Shown piece after piece: positions 15,960-24,494 of a DNA stretch of 64,000 bases (its first letter is position 1; the number at the start of each line of letters is the position of its first letter). Below the pieces are notes generated by a model. The model was not told where the DNA came from. It saw nothing but the letters and a program-made list of their open reading frames with translations, and did no database searches. Origin of the DNA: Streptomyces sp. PT12. GTDB taxonomy: Bacteria > Actinomycetota > Actinomycetes > Streptomycetales > Streptomycetaceae. The position numbers and the translations under genes are program-made. The stretch spans positions 102,771 through 166,770 of the forward strand of contig NZ_QEST01000069.1 in the NCBI RefSeq assembly GCF_003311645.1, read 5' to 3'.

Positions 15960-17734
15960 CCGATCATCCAGGCGTTGGTGGACAACTCCCCTTCCTCGTC
16001 GCTGAACTCGGCGGTGCCGGTCTTGCCGTGCGGCGTGCCGGGGACGCCGTCGATGGCCGAGGCCGAGCCGTCGGTGACGGTCTCGCGCATCAGGTCGCGC
16101 AGCGCGTCGAGCGTCCCTTCGGACAGGGCGCGACCGGCCTCGTGGCGCTCCTCGACGGCGTCGGGCACCAGGACCGGCTGCCTGAAGGTGCCGTCGGCGA
16201 CGGTGGCGGCGACCGAGGCCATGACCAGCGGGCTGGCCTGCACCTCGGCCTGGCCTATGAGCGAGGCGGCGAGCTGGTTGGGCGACCGCGCGGGCGGCAC
16301 GGCCCCGTCGAACGTCACCGCGCCGACGTCCCACGCCGCGCCGATGCCGAACGCCTCGGCCGTGGTGGGCAGGGTGTCGTTCTCGAACCGGTCGAGGTTG
16401 TCTATGAACGCGGTGTTGCACGACTCGGTGAACGCCTCGCGCAGCGTGGTGTCGGGCCCCAGCTCGAACTCGCCCTGGTTTTCGAAGCGTTGCCCCTCGA
16501 CCGTGGCGTACTGGGGGCAGCCGATGACATCCCCGGGACCGGTGCCGCCCTCCAGGAGGGCCGCGGTGGTGACGACCTTGAAGGTGGAGCCGGGGGCGAG
16601 CTGTCCCTGGAGCGAGCGGTTGAACCCGTCGGCGGGCCAGTCGGCGGCGGCCAGGATGTCCCCGGTGGAAGGCTGGACGGCGACGATGGAGCCGTCCCTT
16701 CCGAGGTCGGCGAGCGCTTCCTCGGCGGCCCGCTGCATGTCGGCGTCGATGGTGGTGGTGACGGGGGTGCCGGGCTCGCCTCCGCCCTGCTCGTGCAGGG
16801 TCTCGACGGCCTCGCCCGAGGCGCGGTCGGCGATGACGACGGCGCCGGACGAGGCGCCGGTGAGCTGCTCGTCGTAGCGCTCCTGGAGCCCGGACGCGCC
16901 CGCGCCTGTGGCGGCGTCGAGCCCGCCGACGAGGGGGCGCGCGGCGTGAGCGAGGGGCCGGACGGCGTCGGCGAACTGGAGCCCCGCGACGGCCCCGAGC
17001 GCCTCGGCGTGCTCCTGGTACGCCTCGTCCCTGAGGGTGACGACGGGCACGGCCTGGTCGGGGTCCGCCTCGTCGACCCGCTGGCGCAGGGCGTCGATGT
17101 CGATCCCGGCGTCGAGGTCGTCGAGGGCGTCGTAGGCGGCGTCGGGGGCGCTGAGCTGGGCGGGCCATATGGTGATGTCCCACACGGTGGCGGGCCCGGC
17201 CAGCTCCTCGCCGCCGGCGGCGAGGATGGGGGCGCGCTCGGCGTCCTCCAGGGTGAGGACGAGGGTCTGCCCCTCGGCGAGCGCGGGGTGCGCGACGGCG
17301 GAGGACCAGCGCACGGTCCACCCGTCGCCGCCCTCGTCCGGCACCATCAACGCGCTTGACTCATAGCCCCATTCGCCCATGCCCTCCAGGGTGAGGGTGG
17401 CGTCAAACGGGACGCTCAGGGCGCCTTCGGGGATGTCGTCGCCCTCGGGCTCCTCGCCCGGCCCGGTGGAGCGGAGGTCGACCGCCTCGGGCCGCATGTT
17501 CTGCTGGATCGAGTCGAGCAGGGACAGCGCGGCCTCGGGGTCGTCGGTGTGCCCCGCGGCCCCTTCGATGTCGCCCCCGGCCCAGGCGTCGAGGAACGCG
17601 TCCGCACCGGCCCGCGCCTCGTCCCCGCTGTCATCGCCCCCGCCGCGCAGCACCAGGACGGCGATGACCGCCAGCGCGACGACGACGGCCACTCCTCCGA
17701 CAAGCGCCCCGAGGCGCGCACGATTCCTCCCCAT
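15854..17734 (-). CDS. Class B penicillin-binding protein with NTF2/MecA-like N-domain
   Basis: 626 residues. One N-terminal membrane anchor (LVGGVAVVVALAVIAVLVL, about 11-30) is followed by an acidic NTF2/MecA_N-like domain (GADAFLDAWAGGDIEGAAGHT), a dimerisation region and the transpeptidase. The active-site motifs are complete: STFK near residue 382, SCN near 437 and KTGT near 569. The product is an extracytoplasmic D,D-transpeptidase that cross-links peptidoglycan. ATG at 17734 was chosen although the frame is open to 18043, because the upstream stretch is repetitive DNA. No strong ribosome site is visible. Its 3' end overlaps the convergent MFS gene. Confidence 0.92.
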   Translation of the reverse strand: MGRNRARLGALVGGVAVVVALAVIAVLVLRGGGDDSGDEARAGADAFLDAWAGGDIEGAAGHTDDPEAALSLLDSIQQNMRPEAVDLRSTGPGEEPEGDDIPEGALSVPFDATLTLEGMGEWGYESSALMVPDEGGDGWTVRWSSAVAHPALAEGQTLVLTLEDAERAPILAAGGEELAGPATVWDITIWPAQLSAPDAAYDALDDLDAGIDIDALRQRVDEADPDQAVPVVTLRDEAYQEHAEALGAVAGLQFADAVRPLAHAARPLVGGLDAATGAGASGLQERYDEQLTGASSGAVVIADRASGEAVETLHEQGGGEPGTPVTTTIDADMQRAAEEALADLGRDGSIVAVQPSTGDILAAADWPADGFNRSLQGQLAPGSTFKVVTTAALLEGGTGPGDVIGCPQYATVEGQRFENQGEFELGPDTTLREAFTESCNTAFIDNLDRFENDTLPTTAEAFGIGAAWDVGAVTFDGAVPPARSPNQLAASLIGQAEVQASPLVMASVAATVADGTFRQPVLVPDAVEERHEAGRALSEGTLDALRDLMRETVTDGSASAIDGVPGTPHGKTGTAEFSDEEGELSTNAWMIGYLGDSDLAFAVVLEDGGSGGSDAGPLAADFLRAL

Positions 17735-17793
17735 GTGCCGCACCCTACCCCCACCCACTGACAACCAGGGGCGGGCGGGGGAGGGCGGCCGCC

Positions 17794-17988
17794 GGGGGTG
17801 CGGGTGGCGCAGCCCCCGCCCCGCGAGGCGAAGCCGAGCAAAAAGAAGAGGGCGACCCGGTCCGCGCCCACCGCGAACACAGTCACCCACCGCCGAAGGG
17901 GGGGTGCGGGTGGCAAAGCCCCCGCCCCGCGAGGCGAAGCCGAGCAAAAAGAAGAGGGCGACCCGGTCCGCGCCCACCGCGAACACAG
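17794..17988. repeat. 89-bp direct duplication (17794-17882 and 17900-17988)
   Basis: The two blocks are nearly identical (GGCGCAG versus GGCAAAG) and start 106 bases apart. Each holds GGGGGTGCGGGTGG with complementary C-rich DNA, and AAAAAGAAGAGGGCGA. The right-hand block supplies the left arm and U-tract of the ssrA terminator; the left-hand block has lost the partner arm. This looks like a local duplication of terminator DNA. Both copies translate in different frames into the same spurious peptide, so it is not coding. Confidence 0.92.
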
Positions 17989-17997
17989 ATCGCCCTC
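17945..17997 (-). terminator. Intrinsic terminator of ssrA
   Basis: On the minus strand an 8-bp stem GAGGGCGA / TCGCCCTC (17990-17997 with 17954-17961) closes a GC-rich inner loop and is followed directly by TTCTTTTTG, a true U-tract that is rare in such DNA. It begins 8 bases past the tmRNA 3' end. Confidence 0.75.
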
Positions 17998-18004
17998 GAC
18001 CTCG

Positions 18005-18372
18005 TGGAGATGGCGGGAATCGAACCCGCGTCCAACGGAGCAAAAGGAGGGCTTCTCCGAGCGCAGTCCGCTGCGATTTTCTCGGCCCCGGAGATCACGC
18101 GGACAAGTCTCCGACGGGCTCAGTCACTGTGTGGTGTCCCGTCAGCCCCCGTGACCGAGGCTAACGGTGGAGTCCCCTAGCTGATGCCAGGACCCGGGGC
18201 GGGGACGCACCCGGACTGACACTTCGCAGGTCGCTGCTCAGGCAGCGAGGGCGAAGGAATCGCGCTTGTTATTGGCGATTATTTTTTTGCGACATATGGT
18301 TAACGAGATCATTGCCGCTTCCTCGGCTCGCTTCCCCTGCTTCGACATCCGCTGTCGAAACCGATCATCCCC
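18005..18372 (-). ncRNA. ssrA: Transfer-messenger RNA (tmRNA)
   Basis: Rescues stalled ribosomes together with SmpB, encoded just upstream. The acceptor stem pairs 5' GGGGATG (18372-18366) with CATCTCC next to the discriminator A at 18005. The T-arm reads GGACGCGGGTTCGATTCCCGCC. The tRNA-like 5' end reads GGGGATGATCGGTTTCGAC. The reading frame begins after AATAATC with GCC and encodes ANNKRDSFALAA then TGA (about 18276-18238). CCA is not encoded: the 3' end reads CAC-GAG in DNA, so it must be added. Length about 368. The tag ends in the usual degron LAA. A TATACT at 18438-18443 (minus strand) is a possible -10 of an upstream promoter. Confidence 0.95.
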
Positions 18373-18445
18373 ATGTGGAATTGACAACCAGGCGGGCCCC
18401 GGGGCTATTCCCGAAAGTCACCTGTGCACCGTTGGCCAGTATACG

Positions 18446-18931
18446 TCAGGCCCGCTGCTTGCGGCGAGCGGCCGACATGGCCCGCTCCGCCTCGCGGCGG
18501 TCCTGCTTCTCGCGCAGGGTCTGCCGCTTGTCGAACTCCCGCTTGCCCCTGGCCAGCGCGATCTCGACCTTGGCGCGGCCCTCCTTGAAGTAGAGGGCGA
18601 GCGGGACGAGCGTGAGGCCGCTCTCCTGGGTCTTGCCGATGAGCTTGTCCAGCTCCTCGCGGTGGAGGAGGAGCTTGCGCTTGCGCCGGGCGCTGTGGTT
18701 GGTCCACGTGCCCTGGGCGTATTCCGGGATGTGGACGTTGTGCAGCCATGCCTCGCCGCCGTCGAGCTGGGCGAAGCCGTCGACGAGCGAGGCGCGGCCC
18801 TGGCGCAGCGACTTGACCTCGGTGCCGGTCAGTACCAGACCGCACTCGTATGTATCCAGGATGTGATAGTCGTGCCGCGCGCGCTTGTGCTGCGCGATCA
18901 TCTTGCGCGCGGTCTCTTTCCCCTTAGCCAT
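18446..18931 (-). CDS. smpB: SsrA-binding protein SmpB
   Basis: 161 residues; cytosolic partner of tmRNA in trans-translation. The family sequence is plain: [17 protein letters not shown], the OB-fold core [29 protein letters not shown]-type [24 protein letters not shown], and the basic C-terminal tail that enters the mRNA channel ([18 protein letters not shown]). ATG at 18931. It precedes ssrA on the same strand with a gap of about 70 bases, the common linkage. Confidence 0.97.
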   Translation of the reverse strand: MAKGKETARKMIAQHKRARHDYHILDTYECGLVLTGTEVKSLRQGRASLVDGFAQLDGGEAWLHNVHIPEYAQGTWTNHSARRKRKLLLHREELDKLIGKTQESGLTLVPLALYFKEGRAKVEIALARGKREFDKRQTLREKQDRREAERAMSAARRKQRA

Positions 18932-18974
18932 GACCTGACCACTGTACTGGCCTGGCCGGTCGATGGCCCCCGGG

Positions 18975-20072
18975 TTACGAGGGGGCGACCAGGCCCTCGA
19001 GCACCGTGCGGGCCTCGGCCTCGGGGTCGGCGCCCGGCTCGACGACGAGGTCGGGCAGGATGCCGTCGTCGTCGACGGTCCGGCCCGATGGCGTCGCGTA
19101 GTGCCCGACGGTCAGCTCGGCCACGGAGCCGTCCGGCTGCTCGCTCGGCATCTGGACGGTGCCCTTGCCGAAGGTGCGGCTGCCGACGATCACCGCGCGG
19201 TTGCGGTCTTGGAGGGCTCCGGTGAGCATCTCGGCCGAGCTCATGGTGGTGCCGTCGACGAGGACGACGAGCGGCGTGGTGGTGTCGCCGCCGCGCTCGG
19301 CGTGCAGCGCGTGCTGGGTGCCGTGCACGTCGTACGTGGCGACCAGGCCGCCGTCGAGGAAGACGGAGGCGGCGCCCGCGGCCTCGGTCAGCAGGCCCCC
19401 GGCGTTCCCCCTGAGGTCCAGCACGATGGCGTCGCCCGGCTCGACCGCGGCGACGGCGTCGCCGAGCTGCTCGGCGGAGCCGCGGGTGAACGTGCTGACG
19501 TGGATGCGCGTGACGCCCGGCGCCTCGCGCGTGACGGTGACGGGCTCGGCGGTGAGCCGGGCCCGTTCCACCTCAACCTCGCGGAAGTCGCCGTCGCGCA
19601 CCAGGCCGAGCAGCACGGTGCTGCCGGGGCCAGCGAGCTCTTCCTGGTCGCTGCCGCGGAGCCTGCCCACGGCGTCGGTCACCGGGCGGCCGTCTAGGCC
19701 GACGCCGTCGATCGTGCGGATCTCGTCGCCCGCGCGGACGCCCGCGCGCTCGGCCGGGCTGTCCTCGTGGACCTCGCTGACCTCGATCCGGCCCTCGGCG
19801 GTCCTGATGACCGTTATGCCGGTGCCGACGTACTCGCCCTCCAGGCTCCGCGCCACCCGCGCGTACTCCTCGGCGGAGTACGCCGCGGCCCAGCGGTCGC
19901 CGCTGCCGCTGACCAACCGCCCGGCGTCCTCCGCCGGTTCGGTGCCGTCGGCCGACTCGGGCCAGGAGCCGGTCGCCGCTCCGGTCATCAGGACACCGGC
20001 GAAGACACACGCCAGGGCGGCCCCGCGCCGCAGGGGGCGACGGGCCGAAATGTCGTGACACGGACGTGACAT
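18975..20072 (-). CDS. Secreted S41 carboxyl-terminal processing protease with PDZ domain
   Basis: About 365 residues. The signal sequence ([26 protein letters not shown]) leads to an extracytoplasmic protein. A PDZ domain ([31 protein letters not shown]) is followed by the S41 catalytic core: [10 protein letters not shown], the Ser in [17 protein letters not shown] near residue 279 and the general-base Lys in RTFGKGTVQ about 20 residues later, a complete Ser/Lys dyad. Start choice is uncertain: ATG at 20072 or 20093, neither with a clear ribosome site. It lies between smpB and ftsEX on the same strand; its substrate may be an envelope or division protein. Confidence 0.88.
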   Translation of the reverse strand: MSRPCHDISARRPLRRGAALACVFAGVLMTGAATGSWPESADGTEPAEDAGRLVSGSGDRWAAAYSAEEYARVARSLEGEYVGTGITVIRTAEGRIEVSEVHEDSPAERAGVRAGDEIRTIDGVGLDGRPVTDAVGRLRGSDQEELAGPGSTVLLGLVRDGDFREVEVERARLTAEPVTVTREAPGVTRIHVSTFTRGSAEQLGDAVAAVEPGDAIVLDLRGNAGGLLTEAAGAASVFLDGGLVATYDVHGTQHALHAERGGDTTTPLVVLVDGTTMSSAEMLTGALQDRNRAVIVGSRTFGKGTVQMPSEQPDGSVAELTVGHYATPSGRTVDDDGILPDLVVEPGADPEAEARTVLEGLVAPS

Positions 20073-20150
20073 GGTGCGGAGTGTAGGACACATACGGGGG
20101 GCGCACGGGAGACGAACAAGGTGATGAGGCGGGGAAAAATCACACCCGCC

Positions 20151-21065
20151 TTACACCTTCAGGTACTTGCGCAACGCGAAGAAAGCTGCAATAGACGGCA
20201 TCAACGCGCCCACGACCAGCACCCAGGGCAGCACCGAGAGCACCGCGTCCCAGCCCACGAAGTCGATCACCTGGATCTCGTCGGCGAGGAACGTGTCGAT
20301 CGCGAACTGCTTGACCCCGACCAGCAGGACGCACGCGAGCAGCGCGCCCAGCATCCCCGCGATCGTGGCTTCGAGGATGAACGGCATCTGGATGTAGAAG
20401 CTCGACGCCCCCACGAGCCGCATGATGCCGGTTTCCCGCCGACGGCTGAACGCCGAGACGCGCACGGTGTTGACGATCAGCAGCAGGGCCACCACGAGCA
20501 TGAGCGCCATCAGCCCGAGCGCGGCGTAGTTGACGCCGTTGAGCAGGTTGAACAGCGGCTCGAGCGTGGAGCGTTGGTCGCGCACCGACTGCACGCCGTC
20601 GCGGCCCGCGAACGCCGAGGAGATCACCTCGTACTTGGTGGGGTCGGTCAGCTTGACGCGGAACGACTCCTGCATCTGGTCGGGCGTGACCACGGCCGCG
20701 ATGGGCGAGTCCTGCTGCTGCTCCTGGTAGTGCTCGAACGCCTCTTCCGCCGTCTCGAAGTAGACGTTGTCGACCAGGTCGTACTCGGCCAGCTCGGCGT
20801 CGATCTGTTCCTTCTGCTCCTCGGTGACCGCGCCCCGCGCGCAGGCCGGGTCACCGGTCTCGGCGTCGTTGGCGTTGCAGAGGAATATCGACACCTCGAC
20901 CCGGTCGTACCAGTAGTTCTCCATGCTGTTGACCTGCTTGCGGGCCAGCAGCGAGCCGCCGAGGAGGGCGAGCGAGAGAGCCACGGAGACGATGACGGCC
21001 AGGGTCATCGTGACGTTGCGGCGGAGACCGACGCCGATCTCCGACAGGACGAAGTGGGCGCGCAT
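20151..21065 (-). CDS. ftsX: Cell division protein FtsX
   Basis: 304 residues; integral membrane partner of FtsE that controls peptidoglycan hydrolases at the division site. Four hydrophobic segments: one near residue 20-40 (VTMTLAVIVSVALSLALLGGSLLA) and three C-terminal (AALGLMALMLVVALLLI; ATIAGMLGALLACVLLVGV; VLSVLPWVLVVGALMPSIAAF). The large extracytoplasmic domain between them contains two Cys. The N-terminus MRAHFVLSEIGVGLRRNVTM is typical of actinobacteria. It is 13 bases downstream of ftsE and surely cotranscribed. Confidence 0.97.
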   Translation of the reverse strand: MRAHFVLSEIGVGLRRNVTMTLAVIVSVALSLALLGGSLLARKQVNSMENYWYDRVEVSIFLCNANDAETGDPACARGAVTEEQKEQIDAELAEYDLVDNVYFETAEEAFEHYQEQQQDSPIAAVVTPDQMQESFRVKLTDPTKYEVISSAFAGRDGVQSVRDQRSTLEPLFNLLNGVNYAALGLMALMLVVALLLIVNTVRVSAFSRRRETGIMRLVGASSFYIQMPFILEATIAGMLGALLACVLLVGVKQFAIDTFLADEIQVIDFVGWDAVLSVLPWVLVVGALMPSIAAFFALRKYLKV

Positions 21066-21078
21066 GGCGTCCTTTCAG

Positions 21079-21768
21079 TCAGTGCTGGTAGCCGTAGACG
21101 CCGCGGACCTGGTCGCGGACGAGACGGCCCCGTTCGAGCTCGATCACGCGCTTGCGCATCTGGTCGACGATCTGGGCGTCGTGGGTCGCCATGACGACCG
21201 TGGTGCCCGTGCGGTTGATGCGGTCCAGCAGCTTCATGATGCCCACGGAGGTCTGCGGGTCAAGGTTGCCGGTCGGCTCGTCGGCGATCAGCAGCATCGG
21301 GCGGTTGACGAACGCCCGCGCGATCGCGACGCGTTGCTGCTCACCACCGGACAGCTCGCCGGGCATGCGGTCGTCCTTGCCGCCGAGGCCCACCAGGTCG
21401 AGCACCTCGGGAACGGTCTTGCGGATCTGACCGCGCGACTTGCCGATGACCTCGAGGGCGAACGCGACGTTCTCGCCCACGGTCTTGTTGGGCAGCAGCC
21501 TGAAGTCCTGGAAGACCGTGCCGAGCTGGCGGCGTACCTGGGGCACCTTCCAGTTGGAGAGGCGGGCGAGGTCCTTGCCCAGCACGTGGACGGTGCCCGT
21601 GCTGGCGCGCTCCTCCCGCAGTATCAGCCGGAGGAACGTCGACTTACCCGAGCCGGAGGAGCCGACGAGGAAGACAAACTCGCCGCGCTCGATCTCCAGC
21701 GAGACATCGTGCAGGGCCGGGGCGTTCTGCCGGGGGTATGTCTTGGAGACGTTGTCGAATCGGATCAC
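21079..21768 (-). CDS. ftsE: Cell division ATP-binding protein FtsE
   Basis: 229 residues. ABC ATPase with Walker A ([16 protein letters not shown]), signature ([15 protein letters not shown]), Walker B ([13 protein letters not shown]) and the H-loop (TVVMATHD). The product pairs with FtsX in division. The frame is open further upstream, but the family N-terminus ([24 protein letters not shown]) fixes GTG at 21768; no good ribosome site precedes it, so the message may be nearly leaderless or weakly translated. First gene of ftsE-ftsX and probably of the run to smpB. Confidence 0.96.
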   Translation of the reverse strand: MIRFDNVSKTYPRQNAPALHDVSLEIERGEFVFLVGSSGSGKSTFLRLILREERASTGTVHVLGKDLARLSNWKVPQVRRQLGTVFQDFRLLPNKTVGENVAFALEVIGKSRGQIRKTVPEVLDLVGLGGKDDRMPGELSGGEQQRVAIARAFVNRPMLLIADEPTGNLDPQTSVGIMKLLDRINRTGTTVVMATHDAQIVDQMRKRVIELERGRLVRDQVRGVYGYQH

Positions 21769-21964
21769 GGTTACACCATGTCGGGACTGGGTACGGGGAG
21801 AAGGCTCCCCCTCGCTGGGGCAGACCCTACGCGAAGCGGCAGGCGATCCGCAGGCAGCGTCCCGACCCATCCCCTTTGTCCCGGTCCGCGTCCGGCGTTC
21901 TGCGCTTCCGCCCTGGGCCTGGCACAGTAGAGGGAGAGGGGGGGAGATGAGAGGAGACGATCGC

Positions 21965-22159
21965 ATGACCGCCGACTGGCTGGTGTGCGCGAACTGCGCG
22001 GGGAGGGTGAGCGAGGGCCGGTGCGCCGTCTGCCGGGCCGAGCTGGCCCGGCTCCGGGAGGGGCGCGGTCCCTGGTCTCACTTCGGCAGCCCGGCGGCGT
22101 TGATCGCCCTGCTGCTGACCCTGGTCACCGTGACCTTCCTGGTGACGCGGCCCACCTGA
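21965..22159 (+). CDS. Tiny zinc-ribbon membrane protein
   Basis: 64 residues. CANC and CAVC (Cys 8, 11, 20 and 23) make a compact zinc ribbon, followed by one C-terminal transmembrane helix ([19 protein letters not shown]). AGGAG lies 8 bases before ATG at 21965. Divergent from ftsE. I know no function; the architecture suggests a small membrane-tethered zinc protein with a cytosolic ribbon. It ends before a strong bidirectional hairpin. Confidence 0.72.
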   Translation: MTADWLVCANCAGRVSEGRCAVCRAELARLREGRGPWSHFGSPAALIALLLTLVTVTFLVTRPT

Positions 22160-22198
22160 GCTCGCGCGAGCTTCCCACGACAGCGCGGAACAGCGCAC

Positions 22199-22234
22199 GA
22201 TGGGCCCGGAGCGACGGATCGCTCCGGGCCCATC
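22199..22234. terminator. Bidirectional terminator hairpin
   Basis: Perfect 16-bp inverted repeat, GATGGGCCCGGAGCGA / TCGCTCCGGGCCCATC, with loop CGGA, lying between two convergent genes (ends 22159 and 22265). The tetraloop and stem strength make it the clearest terminator in this half of the window; no T-tract. Confidence 0.85.
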
Positions 22235-22264
22235 ACGTGGTGCGACGGACTGCTACCGACCCGC

Positions 22265-23134
22265 TCAGGCGGGGGTGGCGCCGCCCTTGTTGATCAGACG
22301 CGGCAGGTAACGGAAGCCCACACCACCGGCGATCATGGTGGCGGCACCGATGATCAGCAGCGTCTGGTTGGTGGAGGAGCCGGTCTCCGCGAGCTCGCCC
22401 TCGTCTTCCTCGGGGGCGGTGATGTCCTCGGTCGGGTCCTCCTGCTCGATGGGGCTGCTGGCGCCCTCGCTGTCAGGGTCGGGGCCCGTGGCGCCCTCGT
22501 TCACACCCTGGACGCTGGAGCCACCCTGCTCGGCGCCCCCCTCCTCGCCACCACCCTGCTCGGCGCCACCTTCCTCGGCACCGCCTTCCTCACCGCCACC
22601 CTGCTCGGCGCCACCTTCCTCGGCACCGCCTTCCTCGCCACCACCCTGCTCGGCGCCACCTTCCTCGGCACCGCCTTCCTCGCCACCACCCTGCTCGGCG
22701 CCACCTTCCTCGGCACCGCCTTCCTCGCCACCACCCTGCTCGGCGCCACCTTCCTCGGCACCGCCTTCCTCGCCACCACCCTGCTCGGCGCCACCTTCCT
22801 CGGCACCGCCTTCCTCGCCACCACCCTGCTCGGCGCCACCTTCCTCGGCACCGCCTTCCTCACCGCCACCCTGCTCGGCGCCACCCTCTTCGGCACCGCC
22901 TTCCTCGCCACCACCCTGCTCGGCGCCACCTTCGGCACCCTCGACGAGGCCGACGATGCCGCCGTCAGCGCCACCGGCGATGCCGACGATGCTGTTCTCC
23001 TGAGCGGTGTTGGTCTTCGCCTCGCTGTTGTTGCTGGCCGACGCGGTGCCGACCACGGCGATCGAGGCCCCCGCGGCGAACACCGCGGCCGCGGCCGCGC
23101 GCGCCATGTTGGCGCGAGTCTTGGGACTGGCCAT
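22265..23134 (-). CDS. Sortase-anchored surface protein with Glu/Gly repeats
   Basis: 289 residues. Signal peptide (ARAAAAAVFAAGASIAVVGTASAS), a short linker, then about nine copies of a 15-residue acidic repeat built on GGAEQGGGEEGGAEE, then a Ser/Pro/Glu-rich stretch. The C-terminal sorting signal is LAETG followed by a hydrophobic helix (TLLIIGAATMIAGGVGF) and basic residues. LAxTG is the class E sortase site of streptomycetes. The protein should end covalently attached to peptidoglycan. It has no Cys and almost no hydrophobics in the repeat, so it is likely extended and strongly negative. ATG at 23134. No sortase gene is in the window. Function unknown. Confidence 0.88.
   Translation of the reverse strand: MASPKTRANMARAAAAAVFAAGASIAVVGTASASNNSEAKTNTAQENSIVGIAGGADGGIVGLVEGAEGGAEQGGGEEGGAEEGGAEQGGGEEGGAEEGGAEQGGGEEGGAEEGGAEQGGGEEGGAEEGGAEQGGGEEGGAEEGGAEQGGGEEGGAEEGGAEQGGGEEGGAEEGGAEQGGGEEGGAEEGGAEQGGGEEGGAEQGGSSVQGVNEGATGPDPDSEGASSPIEQEDPTEDITAPEEDEGELAETGSSTNQTLLIIGAATMIAGGVGFRYLPRLINKGGATPA
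22521..22930. repeat. 45-bp coding tandem repeat, about 9 copies
   Basis: Near-exact 45-base units inside the wall-protein gene; several adjacent copies are identical and only a few substitutions (for example CCACC to CCGCC near 22590 and 22862) mark others. The near identity implies recent expansion or homogenisation and predicts length variation between strains. Not a CRISPR: no spacers, and the period is a multiple of three in frame. Confidence 0.93.
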
Positions 23135-23364
23135 GTGATCCACTACCCCCTGTAGTTGTTCGATGAGTGACAAGGTCCCGTCTGGGGCAGCCTCTCGCAA
23201 GGGCAGCGCGGCCGCAGGGAGCCGTCGGTCTTCCTCGTACGACCCTCGCGCATCACGCGCCCCAGAACACAGGCATGCCGAGCGAACAGCTTTCCCGCTG
23301 AGCCGACGGTCGTCAAGCAGGATGTCCGCTAAACACCAACCCGGCGGTGGAAGTTGCGTGAAGG

Positions 23365-24471
23365 TTACTTCTCGCGCTGTTTGCGCCAGCGGATTCCGGC
23401 TTCGAGGAAGTCGTCGATATCGCCGTCCAAAACGGACTGGGGGTTTCCGACTTCGTGTTCCGTCCTGAGGTCCTTGACCATCTGGTACGGCTGGAGGACG
23501 TAACTGCGCATCTGGTTCCCCCAGGAGTTGCCACCGTCGCCCTTGAGGGCGTCCATCTTGGCCTGCTCCTGGGCGCGTTGGTGCGCGAGCAGGCGGGCCT
23601 GGAGGACGCGCATGGCCGCCGCGCGGTTCTGGATCTGGGACTTCTCGTTCTGGCAGGAGACGACGATGCCGGTCGGCAGGTGGGTCATCCGGACCGCGGA
23701 GTCCGTGGTGTTGACGGACTGACCGCCGGGGCCCGAGGAGCGGAAGACGTCGACCCTGATCTCGTTCTCCGGGATCTCGATGTGGTCGGTCTGCTCCACG
23801 ACGGGCAGCACCTCGACACCCGCGAACGACGTCTGGCGGCGGCCCTGGTTGTCGAAGGGGGAGATGCGCACCATCCGGTGCGTGCCCTGCTCGACGGACA
23901 ACGTGCCATACGCGTAGGGCGCCTTGACGGTGAACGTCGTCGACTTGATGCCCGCCTCCTCGGCGTACGACGTGTCAAGCACCTCCGTGGAGTACCCGCG
24001 CCGCTCGGCCCAGCGCAGATACATGCGCTGAAGCTGCTCGGCGAAGTCGGCCGCGTCGACGCCGCCCGCCTCGGCCCTGATGGAGACCATGGCCTCGCGC
24101 TGGTCGTACTCACCCGAGAGCAGGGTGCGCACCTCCAGCTCGGCCACGGCCTTGCGCACGGACTCGAGCTCCGCGTCGGCCTCGCGGCGGGCGTCCGCAT
24201 CGTCCTCCGACTCGGCCAGCTCGAAAAGGACCTCCAGGTCCTCGATGCGGCCGTGCAGCTCCTCGGTCTTGCGCAGCTGGCCCTGGAGCAGGGAGAGGCG
24301 GCTGGTGACCTGCTGGGCGCGCTCGGGGTCGTCCCAGAGGGTGGGCGCGGCCGCCTGCTCCTCGAGCGCGGCGATGTCAGCCCTCAGCCGGTCGAGGTCG
24401 ATCACGGCCTCGATCGACTCCATGGTGGAGCTGAGGGACTTCAGAGCTTCGGAAACGTCGACGACTGCCAC
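23365..24471 (-). CDS. prfB: Peptide chain release factor 2
   Basis: 368 residues; recognises UGA and UAA and hydrolyses peptidyl-tRNA. The codon-reading motif SPF ([11 protein letters not shown]) is near residue 202 and the catalytic GGQ ([17 protein letters not shown]) near 248. The family start [23 protein letters not shown] places GTG at 24471. There is no in-frame UGA near residue 25, so the autoregulatory +1 frameshift of many prfB genes is absent. The frame stays open upstream into the kinase region only as GC-rich noise. Confidence 0.97.
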   Translation of the reverse strand: MAVVDVSEALKSLSSTMESIEAVIDLDRLRADIAALEEQAAAPTLWDDPERAQQVTSRLSLLQGQLRKTEELHGRIEDLEVLFELAESEDDADARREADAELESVRKAVAELEVRTLLSGEYDQREAMVSIRAEAGGVDAADFAEQLQRMYLRWAERRGYSTEVLDTSYAEEAGIKSTTFTVKAPYAYGTLSVEQGTHRMVRISPFDNQGRRQTSFAGVEVLPVVEQTDHIEIPENEIRVDVFRSSGPGGQSVNTTDSAVRMTHLPTGIVVSCQNEKSQIQNRAAAMRVLQARLLAHQRAQEQAKMDALKGDGGNSWGNQMRSYVLQPYQMVKDLRTEHEVGNPQSVLDGDIDDFLEAGIRWRKQREK

Positions 24472-24494
24472 GCCCCCAGCGTAACCGCTTGACG

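Noticed and set aside
17735-18043. N-terminal extension of the penicillin-binding protein
   Set aside because: The extension translates the duplicated terminator block and ends in ssrA DNA; the membrane anchor follows ATG 17734.
18005-18060. tRNA gene
   Set aside because: The T-arm sequence belongs to the tRNA-like end of tmRNA; there is no anticodon arm, and the tag frame lies upstream.
22521-22930. Possible CRISPR array or satellite
   Set aside because: No spacers; 45-base units are in frame and encode the repeat of a signal-peptide/LAETG protein.
24380-24471. Programmed +1 frameshift in prfB
   Set aside because: The gene is open from the family start without an in-frame UGA.
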